Below are positions 1-6,281 of a DNA stretch of 7,817 nt, in pieces (position 1 is the stretch's first letter; every line of letters starts with the position of its first letter). The DNA is from Desulfobacteraceae bacterium (lineage in GTDB: Bacteria; Desulfobacterota; Desulfobacteria; Desulfobacterales; ETH-SRB1), in the NCBI GenBank assembly GCA_013202725.1, contig JABMRH010000114.1:1-7817 (forward strand), read 5' to 3'. The position numbers and the translations under genes are program-made. The notes beneath the pieces were generated by a model, which searched no databases, was not told where the DNA came from, and worked only from the letters and a program-made list of their open reading frames with translations.

Positions 1-981
1 GACATCAAAACGTTTGATGCCAGACCGATCATAGATAGTTATGGGTCGATGGCCTTCCAGGCGCGGAACCTTGCTGAGGCAGCGGAAATCTACAATCGCA
101 TGATAGCTGACCGCGACTGCAAGATTATTCTCACACTTGCGGGCTCTCTATTCAGCGCAGGATTAAAGCATGTTGTAGCGGATATGATAGATTATAATAT
201 GGTTGATGTCATCGTTTCTACGGGTGCCATCATTGTTGATCAGGATTTTTTCGAAGCGCTCGGTTTTAAGCATTACATCGGCAGTCCATTTACGGACGAC
301 ATGGCATTGCGTGAACTTGCCATTGACCGGATTTATGATACCTACATCGACGAAGATGAACTGCGAATTTGCGACATGACCATAGCAAAGATTGCTGACA
401 CATTGCCCCCAAGACCTTATTCCTCAAGAGAATTCATCCATGCCATGGGCGCTTATCTGGAAAGAGAGGGGTTAAAAGCTGAAAGGTCAGTAGTCTACTC
501 TGCTTATAAAAAAGGTGTGCCAATCTTTGTGCCTGCATTTTCAGATTGCTCTGCCGGTTTCGGATTGGTGTACCATCAGTGGCACAAAAAAAAGGAACAT
601 CTGACCATCGATTCTGTTCGCGACTTTCGTGAATTGACAGAGATCAAACTTGCCGTCAAAGATACCGGTATCATCATGATAGGTGGCGGAGCGCCCAAGA
701 ATTTTGCTCAGGATGTTGTGGTAGCCACAGACATCTTAGGAGAAGAAAAGCCCATGCATAAATACGCTATTCAGCTCACAGTGGCTGATGAACGGGACGG
801 TGGCCTGTCAGGGTCCACGCTGAAAGAGGCGTGCTCGTGGGGCAAAGTAGATTTGAAGTACCAGCAGATGGTATTTGGTGAGGCTACTATTACACTTTCT
901 CTGCTTGCCAGCGACGCCTTCCACCGAGGTGCCTGGAAGAAAAGGAAACAGTGGGAATCTTCCAGACTTTTCATGAAGTAA
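1..981 (+). CDS. Deoxyhypusine synthase-like protein, 5' end outside the window
   Basis: The frame is open from base 1 to the TAA at 979-981 (326 codons), so the ATG at 49 is probably internal and the gene begins upstream. Family hallmarks seen are a segment reading FVPAFSDCSAGFG (about bases 526-567), a glycine-rich GGGAPKNF motif (682-705) and SGSTLKEACSWGK (about 808-846). The last contains the lysine (codon 844-846) that matches the catalytic lysine of human deoxyhypusine synthase, which carries the aminobutyl imine intermediate during NAD-dependent transfer from spermidine. Bacteria lack the eIF5A substrate, so bacterial homologues are thought to act on small polyamines, for example in homospermidine-type synthesis; the substrate here is unknown. 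After GGGxxK there is Asn (codon 700-702) where human DHS has a substrate-binding His. The gene looks more GC-rich than dksA and the fusion gene that follow. Family assignment is strong; the reaction is uncertain. Confidence 0.88.
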   Translation, partial: DIKTFDARPIIDSYGSMAFQARNLAEAAEIYNRMIADRDCKIILTLAGSLFSAGLKHVVADMIDYNMVDVIVSTGAIIVDQDFFEALGFKHYIGSPFTDDMALRELAIDRIYDTYIDEDELRICDMTIAKIADTLPPRPYSSREFIHAMGAYLEREGLKAERSVVYSAYKKGVPIFVPAFSDCSAGFGLVYHQWHKKKEHLTIDSVRDFRELTEIKLAVKDTGIIMIGGGAPKNFAQDVVVATDILGEEKPMHKYAIQLTVADERDGGLSGSTLKEACSWGKVDLKYQQMVFGEATITLSLLASDAFHRGAWKKRKQWESSRLFMK

Positions 982-1010
982 AGCCAACTTTGCTTAATAT
1001 TCAGTACTTG

Positions 1011-1062
1011 TCTAATTATCTAATTACTTCACCGAACAAACCTTTATAGCGATTATAGCGAT
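1011..1062. repeat. Two short perfect tandem duplications in an AT-rich gap
   Basis: TCTAATTA occurs twice back to back at 1011-1026, and TATAGCGAT twice back to back at 1045-1062. A partial third copy of the second unit (TTAGCGATAT) lies at 1091-1100. They sit in the 250-base gap between the DHS-like gene and dksA, where I see no gene or convincing terminator. They may be simple slippage products; a regulatory role is only a possibility. Confidence 0.6.
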
Positions 1063-1063
1063 T

Positions 1064-1092
1064 TTCAAAAATATGTTCTGTTTAAATATATT
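1064..1092 (+). promoter_or_regulatory. Candidate sigma-70-type promoter for dksA
   Basis: TTCAAA (1064-1069, 4 of 6 to consensus) and TATATT (1087-1092, 5 of 6) are separated by exactly 17 bases. Initiation near 1099 would leave a leader of about 130 bases before the dksA ATG at 1232. The region is very AT-rich, so a match of this quality can arise by chance; no other pair in the gap fits as well. Confidence 0.28.
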
Positions 1093-1218
1093 AGCGATAT
1101 TCTCTCTCACAGGTTTAATCCTTTTGAACGTTTCTAAAGCTTGATCCTCTAAAATTGAAAAACTCGACTTATATTATTTATTGAGAATACAAAAATTTAA
1201 AGCGGTCGGTATTATAAC

Positions 1219-1224
1219 TAAGGA
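1219..1224 (+). promoter_or_regulatory. Ribosome binding site that fixes the dksA start
   Basis: TAAGGA lies 7 bases before the ATG at 1232. The frame is open further upstream to a TTG at 1181, but that codon has no Shine-Dalgarno sequence, and the extra 17 residues do not resemble the family, so 1232 is preferred. Confidence 0.7.
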
Positions 1225-1231
1225 TATAATT

Positions 1232-1594
1232 ATGGAAGAAAAAGAACTTGAATTTTTTAAAGGGCTTCTAAACGACCAGATGGAAGAGCTTTTGAATCAG
1301 GCTGGTTGTTCAGTCGCGGACATGAGTGAGGAGATCGGCAGTTATGGTGATCCTCTTGACAGAGCTTCCCTTGAGATAGACAGAAGTTTTACGCTTCGTA
1401 TTAGAGACAGAGAAAGCAGACTTATCAAGAAAATCAAAAAGGCCCTTGAACGAATTGAAGACGGCACATTTTGGATTTGTGAAAGATGTGGTGAAGAGAT
1501 TTCTATAAAACGTTTAAAGGCGAGACCGGTTGCAACTCTATGTATTGAATGTAAAACTAAGGAAGAGACGATTGAGAAAGTAATTGGAATATAA
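1232..1594 (+). CDS. dksA: RNA polymerase-binding transcription factor DksA
   Basis: This 120-residue protein of the DksA/TraR family binds in the RNA polymerase secondary channel and, with ppGpp, shifts transcription from ribosomal to stress and biosynthetic promoters. An N-terminal helix leads to the coiled-coil tip motif DPLDRA at residues 40-45, which matches the E. coli DPVDRA tip, including both Asp and the Ala needed for activity. The second coil arm is charged (about 50-78). A four-cysteine zinc finger follows (C83, C86, C104, C107; CERC-x17-CIEC) and then the family's ARP-x-A-x-LCI-x-C-K segment. It is shorter than E. coli DksA (151 residues), mainly at the N terminus. The fusion gene starts 43 bases downstream, so the two may be co-transcribed, although a functional link is not evident. 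The intact DxxDxA tip favours true DksA over a TraR-like protein that has lost it. Confidence 0.93.
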   Translation: MEEKELEFFKGLLNDQMEELLNQAGCSVADMSEEIGSYGDPLDRASLEIDRSFTLRIRDRESRLIKKIKKALERIEDGTFWICERCGEEISIKRLKARPVATLCIECKTKEETIEKVIGI

Positions 1595-1637
1595 ATATTA
1601 ATTTAATTTCATCGTAATTATTTAGGAATAGAATAAA

Positions 1638-3575
1638 ATGATACAAAAAAAATGCACAAATAATAAAAGCCCAAAAGCTATAAAGGATAAAAAGTTTAAT
1701 GATAAGATATTGGGGCCTGTTCCAAGCCTTGAAGACTATGTATCTCCAGACTGGTGGCGGCGTATTTTTAACTCGCTTTATTTGAAAACTGATGCAGATG
1801 TGGTTGAAGATTCAAAACTGACATGTCAGGAAGTGGATAAATTTTTAGGTCTTCTCCAACTTAAACCAGAAGATATTATTCTTGATTTATGCTGCGGGCA
1901 GGGACGTCATGCTATAGAACTTACCAAAAGAGGGTTTAAAGTTGAAGGATTTGATCGTTCGCACTATCTTATTCAGAAAGCAAGATCTAGTGCCAAGAAA
2001 GAAAATATTAACATCAGATTTAAAGAAGGAGATGCAAGAAAGCTTATTTATCCTGCTGATACCTTTAATGTAGTTATGATGCTTGGAAATAGTTTCGGTT
2101 ATTTTGAGACCGTTAAGGATGATTGTAGAATATTGAAAGAAATATATAGACTTCTAATGCCCTGGGGCAGGTTGCTTCTTGATGTTGCAGACGGAGAATT
2201 TCTAAAAGAAAATTTTCAGGCCAGATCTTGGGAATGGATTGACAAGAAGCTTTTTGTCTGTCGTGAACGTTCACTTTCCGCTGACAGGCAAAGACTTATA
2301 TCTAGAGAAGTAATTACAGATGTTGCAAAGGGAGTAATAGCTGACCAGTTTTATGCTGAAAGGCTTTATAGCAAGGATGACCTTCTTAGGCTAATAGAGG
2401 AATCTGGATTTAGCAATATTGTTGTTGATGGAGAAATAATAACTGATTCCTCAAGAAATCAAGATCTTGGAATGATGGAAAGACGGATCATTATTACCTG
2501 CCAGGTTCGAAAGGATTGGACTCCTGTTAAAAGTAAAACTAAAAAAGCTGATAAGAAAAAAGTTGTTGTGCTTTTTGGAGATCCTACAAAGCCTGATCTT
2601 TTAAAACCAAGCGCTGTCTTTGATGATGATGATTTTTATACGATTGATCAATTGAAATCAGCTCTTAGGATATTAGATGATTATGATATAAGCTATTTGT
2701 CTAATCATAATACTCTGATTCAGGATCTTAAAAGAGCATCTGAAAAAACGAATTTGGTATTCAATCTATGTGATGAGGGATACTTCAATAATCCTCGTAA
2801 AGAGCTCCATGTGCCGGCTTTGCTTGAAATTTTGGATATGCCTTACACAGGGTCTTCTTCTCAGTGCCTCGCTTTTTGCTATGACAAATCATTGGTTCGT
2901 GGAATCGCAAAAGAAATGGGTATTCCTGTACCAAAGGCTTTCTTTATTGAACCCGATGAAACAACTTTCAATCTGCCATTTAGCTTCCCCGTTTTAGTAA
3001 AGCCTAATTTCGGTGATTCCAGTTTCGGCATAACACAAAAAAGTGTTGCAGAGAATCTCGAGCAGATCGTAGACGCAATTTCAGAAATAAGAGAAAATTT
3101 TGGGTATGATAAGCCCATTTTAATTGAGGAATTTCTAACGGGAAAAGATTTGAGTGTAGGAATTATCGGCAATCCTTATACTTCCTATACAGTATTCCCG
3201 ATTACCGAGGAAGACTATTCCGAACTCCCTATAGATCTTCCAAGGGTATGCGGTTATGAGGCAAAATGGCTTCCTGATTCTCCTTATAGTAAAATAAAGT
3301 CTATTCCAGCTAATTTGCCGGAAGAGACGGAAAAGATACTTGTGGAATGTTGTATGAAATTATTTGAACGGCTTGAGTGCAGAGATTACAGTCGCTTTGA
3401 CTGGAGACTGGACAAAGAAGGCACCCCAAAACTTTTGGAGGTGAATCCAAATCCAGGTTGGTGCTGGGATGGACATTTGGCAAAGATGGCAAAATATGCT
3501 GATATTTCCTATGGTAACATGTTGCAGATGATTTTGCAGGCGGCTGAGCAAAGGGTCGAAGCCCAACAGAGGTAA
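1638..3575 (+). CDS. SAM methyltransferase fused to a D-Ala-D-Ala-ligase-like ATP-grasp enzyme
   Basis: This is one uninterrupted 645-residue frame with AGGA 10 bases before the ATG. Residues about 60-290 form a class I SAM-dependent methyltransferase: motif I is DLCCGQGRH (83-91), the acidic end of strand 2 is D106 in GFDRS, D132 lies in EGDA, and motif IV is FNVVMMLGNSFGYF (143-156). A lysine-rich linker (295-308) follows. From 309 on is an ATP-grasp ligase: VFNLCDEGY (374-382), PYTGS (402-406), the ATP-binding lysine K455 in VLVKPNFGDSSFGI, the hinge ILIEEF (494-499), the omega-loop YEAKW (540-544), and the metal and phosphate ligands R586, D588, E601 and N603. Both active sites look complete. 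The Ddl N-terminal GGxSxExxVS signature is absent, and the second-substrate loop reads PGWCWDGH (606-613), so cell-wall D-Ala-D-Ala synthesis is unlikely. The probable role is ligation plus methylation of an unknown small molecule or peptide in the cytoplasm. No signal peptide or membrane segment is seen. Confidence 0.88.
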   Translation: MIQKKCTNNKSPKAIKDKKFNDKILGPVPSLEDYVSPDWWRRIFNSLYLKTDADVVEDSKLTCQEVDKFLGLLQLKPEDIILDLCCGQGRHAIELTKRGFKVEGFDRSHYLIQKARSSAKKENINIRFKEGDARKLIYPADTFNVVMMLGNSFGYFETVKDDCRILKEIYRLLMPWGRLLLDVADGEFLKENFQARSWEWIDKKLFVCRERSLSADRQRLISREVITDVAKGVIADQFYAERLYSKDDLLRLIEESGFSNIVVDGEIITDSSRNQDLGMMERRIIITCQVRKDWTPVKSKTKKADKKKVVVLFGDPTKPDLLKPSAVFDDDDFYTIDQLKSALRILDDYDISYLSNHNTLIQDLKRASEKTNLVFNLCDEGYFNNPRKELHVPALLEILDMPYTGSSSQCLAFCYDKSLVRGIAKEMGIPVPKAFFIEPDETTFNLPFSFPVLVKPNFGDSSFGITQKSVAENLEQIVDAISEIRENFGYDKPILIEEFLTGKDLSVGIIGNPYTSYTVFPITEEDYSELPIDLPRVCGYEAKWLPDSPYSKIKSIPANLPEETEKILVECCMKLFERLECRDYSRFDWRLDKEGTPKLLEVNPNPGWCWDGHLAKMAKYADISYGNMLQMILQAAEQRVEAQQR

Positions 3576-3717
3576 TGAAAAATACCTTTGCGACACTATA
3601 CCTCTATTCCAAAGAAATTTATTATGTTGCTTTAAAAGGTTAATTGTTTGAGGTGGGTTAGTTTTATTGTCCGCAAAATCGCTACTGCCTTAGATTCATT
3701 CATTATCAAAAGGTTAT

Positions 3718-4707
3718 TTAATCAATAGCCCATTTAAGCAGCAAGCTCCCCGAGGTAAAGCCAGCGCCGAATGTTGAAATAATTATCCAGTCACCTTTTT
3801 TCATCATTTTCTTTTGGTAAGCTTCCGACATGGCAATCGGTATTGTGCCCGCTGTTGTATTCCCGTATTTTTCAATATTGATTACTACCTGATCATCACT
3901 AAGCCCTATCTTTTTTGATACAGCATCGATTATTCTGCGGTTGGCCTGATGCGGAATAAGCAGTTTGATATCTTTGTTTTTGAGCTTGTTTTTTTTCATA
4001 ATTTTTAGAGAAATATCCGACATCTCGTTTACAGCATACTTAAAGATTTTTTTGCCGGCCTGATAAATACAGTGCTTTTTTTTGTCCACGGTTTCATGAG
4101 AGGCCGGCATTAAACTGCCCCCAGCCGGCATATTAAGGTATTTTATGCCTGAACCGTCAATATGGAAAATAAAATCTTCCACTCCGAGATCATCCTCATC
4201 TGATGGTTCCAGCAGAGCAGCTCCTCCGCCATCTCCAAATAGAAGACAGGTGTCTCTGTCTTCATAATTAAGGATAGAGCTCATTTTGTCCGCCCCGATT
4301 ACCATAACCTTTTTGTGCTTTCCTGTTTCAATAAATTTTGAAGCGGTCGCTAAAGCGTAAACAAACCCTGCGCAGGCAGCGTTGATGTCAAATCCCCAGC
4401 AGTTAGCGGCATTGAGTTTGCTTTGAACAAATGCCGCTGTCGGGGGAACAAGCATATCCGGAGTTGATGTTGCAACAATGATTAAATCAAGTTCATCTGC
4501 CGCAGTATTTGTCTGCTCAAGCACTTTCTTCGCAGCTCTTGCAGCCATATAAGATGTTCCTTTATCTTTTCCCAGAATCCTTCTTTCCTTTATTCCTGTG
4601 CGGCTGACAATCCACTCATCATTTGTATCCACCATCTGTTCTAAATCTTTATTTGTTAGTTTTCGAGTTGGAACAAAATGTCCGACTCCGGTTATGATAG
4701 CCCGCAT
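3718..4707 (-). CDS. fabH: Beta-ketoacyl-ACP synthase III (FabH)
   Basis: This 329-residue thiolase-fold enzyme condenses acetyl-CoA (or a branched acyl-CoA) with malonyl-ACP to begin fatty-acid synthesis. The catalytic triad is visible: C112 in DINAACAGFVYAL, H253 in LIPHQANRR and N283 in YGNTTAGTIP. These match Cys112, His244 and Asn274 of E. coli FabH. The N-terminal DEWIVSRTGIKERR (30-43) and the C-terminal GAGFTSGSLLLKW are also typical, and the length is normal. The start at 4707 is fixed by a strong AGGAGGT (4721-4715) seven bases upstream. The gene lies 80 bases downstream of nagZ on the same strand and converges with the methyltransferase–ATP-grasp gene. It is away from the usual plsX-fabD-fabG-acpP cluster, at least within this window, so it may be a second copy or a dispersed sole copy. 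The DINAACAG active-site stretch favours FabH over related KAS III-like biosynthetic enzymes. Confidence 0.94.
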   Translation of the reverse strand: MRAIITGVGHFVPTRKLTNKDLEQMVDTNDEWIVSRTGIKERRILGKDKGTSYMAARAAKKVLEQTNTAADELDLIIVATSTPDMLVPPTAAFVQSKLNAANCWGFDINAACAGFVYALATASKFIETGKHKKVMVIGADKMSSILNYEDRDTCLLFGDGGGAALLEPSDEDDLGVEDFIFHIDGSGIKYLNMPAGGSLMPASHETVDKKKHCIYQAGKKIFKYAVNEMSDISLKIMKKNKLKNKDIKLLIPHQANRRIIDAVSKKIGLSDDQVVINIEKYGNTTAGTIPIAMSEAYQKKMMKKGDWIIISTFGAGFTSGSLLLKWAID

Positions 4708-4737
4708 TAGTAAAACCTCCTAAAATGTAATTTGAAC

Positions 4738-4779
4738 CGCAAAAGCGAGTGCCAGCCCCGTCCAGCTTCAGCGGGCTGC
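4738..4779. repeat. GC-rich spacer with two inverted repeats between nagZ and fabH
   Basis: In the 80-base gap, CAGCCC (4753-4758) pairs with GGGCTG (4773-4778), and CGC-AAAA-GCG (4738-4747) forms a second small stem. The patch is clearly richer in G and C than the flanking sequence. No T-run follows on either strand, so it does not look like a classic intrinsic terminator. It may be a REP-like intergenic element or an mRNA structure between the two cistrons. Confidence 0.45.
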
Positions 4780-4787
4780 GGAGAGCT

Positions 4788-5789
4788 TTAATTAAGATAC
4801 TTTTTTTTAAGATTCAGTATGTTCCTGACAGATTCCTTGCCTTTTTCCATTGTTTTGTTAGAAACTTTAAGCCCATTTAATATTTCATTAAATGCAAGCT
4901 CAATATTTGGACCTTTATGACATATAAGGGCAATGTCTATATCAGCCACCAGAATTTGCCTGATTATCGTTTTGATGTCAAAACGTTTTTTTATTGCCCC
5001 CATGTCCAGATCGTCTGTAATAACAATTCCTTTAAATCCCATCTGTTTCCGCAAAACATCGACGGCGATACGGCCGGACAAACTCGCAGGCCAATCAGGA
5101 TCGATTTGTTTGCAAAGTATATGCGACAGCATAATGCCTGCCACATCATGCTTTATAGCGGCCTTAAACGGCAAAAGATCAACAGATTCCATAGAGGTTA
5201 AATCTGTTTTTAAAGTCGGCATATCAAGATGCGAATCCAAGGTAGTGCGTCCTATTCCAGGGAAGTGTTTTGCAACAGCCATAATTTTATTTTGCTGCAG
5301 ATTTTCTATTACCTTGACGCCCAGCTTTGATACCCAGGCAGGATCACTGCCAAAGGCCCTGTCCGCCATTACACTGTTTATCCCTTTTTGAGCCACATCC
5401 AGGACAGGGGCCATGTTCATGTTTATTCCAACCCCTTTAAGCTCTTTTGCTGTAACCCGTGCAAAGTTGATTGCGTCTTCTTCCCCTTTCATTTTTGGAT
5501 TGCCTGGAAACTGAGTAAATGGTGGTTTCAGCCTGGCCACCTGTCCGCCTTCCTGATCAATGGATATAGATAGCGCCGGCTGTCCGCATTTTAATGCATA
5601 TTCCTGTGCGGATAGGCACAGGTCTTTGATTTGTTCTGGAGAAGATAAATTTCCAGCAAAAAGAATTATTCCTCCAACCTTTATTGTATCGATCAGCAAC
5701 CTAAGGTCATTATTTAGTCCGGTTCCGTCAAACCCGACCATTAGGCGCTGTCCGGCTAACTGTTCATTTGAAAGGTCTTTAATTTCCAT
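4788..5789 (-). CDS. nagZ: Beta-N-acetylglucosaminidase NagZ (glycoside hydrolase family 3)
   Basis: This 333-residue enzyme fits the single-domain NagZ type (E. coli 341 residues). NagZ removes N-acetylglucosamine from GlcNAc-anhydroMur peptides in cytoplasmic peptidoglycan recycling, and no signal peptide is seen here. Motifs in order are IDQEGGQVARL (77-87, substrate binding), KHFPG (174-178), D185-S-H187 (the His/Asp general acid-base dyad characteristic of NagZ) and ITDDLDMGAI (257-266), with D259 as the likely nucleophile. The usual KHFPGHG is KHFPGIG here, with Ile for the second His, which is not a catalytic residue. The ATG at 5789 has only a weak ribosome binding site, but an in-frame stop lies just upstream and the next Met (residue 17) is inside the conserved fold, so this start is the best choice. 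The gene is read toward fabH and diverges from the Trm112-like gene. Confidence 0.9.
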   Translation of the reverse strand: MEIKDLSNEQLAGQRLMVGFDGTGLNNDLRLLIDTIKVGGIILFAGNLSSPEQIKDLCLSAQEYALKCGQPALSISIDQEGGQVARLKPPFTQFPGNPKMKGEEDAINFARVTAKELKGVGINMNMAPVLDVAQKGINSVMADRAFGSDPAWVSKLGVKVIENLQQNKIMAVAKHFPGIGRTTLDSHLDMPTLKTDLTSMESVDLLPFKAAIKHDVAGIMLSHILCKQIDPDWPASLSGRIAVDVLRKQMGFKGIVITDDLDMGAIKKRFDIKTIIRQILVADIDIALICHKGPNIELAFNEILNGLKVSNKTMEKGKESVRNILNLKKKYLN

Positions 5790-5929
5790 ATGCTGACAAA
5801 TTTATTGACATTACCTGGTTTTCGCCTCTTTCCTGCATTTTCTCCAAAAACAGTTTCCGCTAAAATAATATAACAAATTTACTTTTGCAACCTCCATTAT
5901 TGTTTGCTATGAATATAACTTATGTGATT

Positions 5930-5935
5930 TATAAT
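5930..5935 (+). promoter_or_regulatory. Consensus -10 element upstream of the Trm112-like gene
   Basis: A perfect TATAAT lies in the AT-rich divergent region between nagZ and the 57-residue gene. Transcription from about 5942 would give a leader near 60 bases. The -35 match is poor (TTGCTA at 5904-5909 with a long 20-base spacer), so this is tentative. No good promoter for nagZ on the opposite strand was found. Confidence 0.33.
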
Positions 5936-5991
5936 AATTCGCCACTTAGATTATCTTTGCATTAACTCACAACAAATAGTGTAAAATAAAT

Positions 5992-5996
5992 GGAGG
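5992..5996 (+). promoter_or_regulatory. Ribosome binding site that fixes the Trm112-like start
   Basis: GGAGG lies 5 bases before the ATG at 6002. An in-frame ATG at 5990 overlaps this site and has no ribosome binding site of its own, so the protein most likely starts at 6002. Confidence 0.75.
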
Positions 5997-6001
5997 AAAT
6001 T

Positions 6002-6175
6002 ATGTCTGTCAGTCAGGGACTTCTTGATATTCTGGCCTGCCCCAAGTGCAAGGGGGACATATATCTAAATGACGCCAAAGATGGGCTTATATGTGATAAC
6101 TGTCAGCTTTTATATGAGATAAAAGATGATATCCCAATTATGCTTATTGATGAAGCAAAACCGATAGAAAATTAA
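6002..6175 (+). CDS. Trm112-like zinc-ribbon protein (YcaR/UPF0434 type)
   Basis: This 57-residue protein has the Trm112 pattern: LLDILACPKCKGDI near the N terminus, CDNC in the middle, then an aromatic-containing LLYEIKDDIPIML tail. C13, C16, C31 and C34 would bind zinc. In eukaryotes and archaea Trm112 activates and stabilises several methyltransferases that modify RNA and translation factors; the role of the short bacterial relatives is less settled. In E. coli the relative ycaR sits among lipid A and KDO genes, but here its neighbours are nagZ (divergent) and a DUF4416 gene 106 bases downstream. The start is set by the GGAGG site. Family identity is secure; the partner protein is unknown. 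Confidence 0.87.
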   Translation: MSVSQGLLDILACPKCKGDIYLNDAKDGLICDNCQLLYEIKDDIPIMLIDEAKPIEN

Positions 6176-6180
6176 ACCTA

Positions 6181-6211
6181 AATTGAGCGGAACACTCAAT
6201 TGACAATTGTC
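6181..6211. repeat. Inverted repeat and adjoining perfect palindrome after the Trm112-like gene
   Basis: AATTGAG (6181-6187) and CTCAATT (6195-6201) form a perfect 7-base stem with a 7-base loop. GACAATTGTC (6202-6211) follows immediately and is a perfect 10-base palindrome. No T-run follows, so a terminator is unlikely. The pair may be a protein-binding site or part of an intergenic repeat together with the GC-rich GGGGATC duplication (about 6219-6231). Confidence 0.55.
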
Positions 6212-6238
6212 GGGAGCCGGGGATCGGGGATCAGCAAG

Positions 6239-6277
6239 TGAACCCTTAACCCATGAACCATGAACCTTGAACCTTAA
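6239..6277 (+). repeat. Degenerate heptamer array (AACCNTT-like), five units
   Basis: AACC recurs at 6241, 6248, 6256, 6263 and 6270, spaced 7, 8, 7 and 7 bases, giving units close to TGAACCT. The array runs to within a few bases of the DUF4416 ATG and fills the place where a ribosome binding site would be expected. It resembles low-complexity intergenic repeats rather than coding sequence. Confidence 0.65.
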
Positions 6278-6281
6278 TAAC

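Noticed and set aside
1..19. A 12-base sequence (GACATCAAAACG) at the window start also found inside nagZ on the minus strand, as a possible repeat
   Set aside because: A few shared 12-mers are expected by chance in a window this size, and in both places it encodes the residues DIKT.
2879..3172. 97-codon minus-strand frame opposite the ATP-grasp domain
   Set aside because: It is antisense to conserved ATP-grasp motifs and shows no recognisable protein features.
3567..3590. Stem-loop CAGAGGTA / TACCTTTG at the end of the methyltransferase–ATP-grasp gene as a terminator
   Set aside because: The 8-base stem is AU-rich, contains a G-U pair, overlaps the stop codon and is not followed by a T-run on either strand.
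4738..4757. Sigma-54-like promoter on the minus strand before fabH (TGGCAC ... TTGC)
   Set aside because: Eleven bases separate the GG and GC elements, one more than the strict ten of sigma-54 promoters, and the match lies in a hairpin-forming patch.
4968..4985. Inverted repeat CGTTTTGA-TG-TCAAAACG as an operator
   Set aside because: It lies inside the nagZ coding region in a well-conserved frame and is most simply explained by the codons.
4933..5391. 152-codon plus-strand frame opposite nagZ
   Set aside because: It is an antisense shadow of a well-supported glycosidase gene, with no family motifs and no plausible ribosome binding site.
5957..5987. TTGCAT / TAAAAT promoter pair just upstream of the Trm112-like gene
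   Set aside because: The spacer is 19 bases and transcription would begin at about the ribosome binding site, leaving no usable leader.
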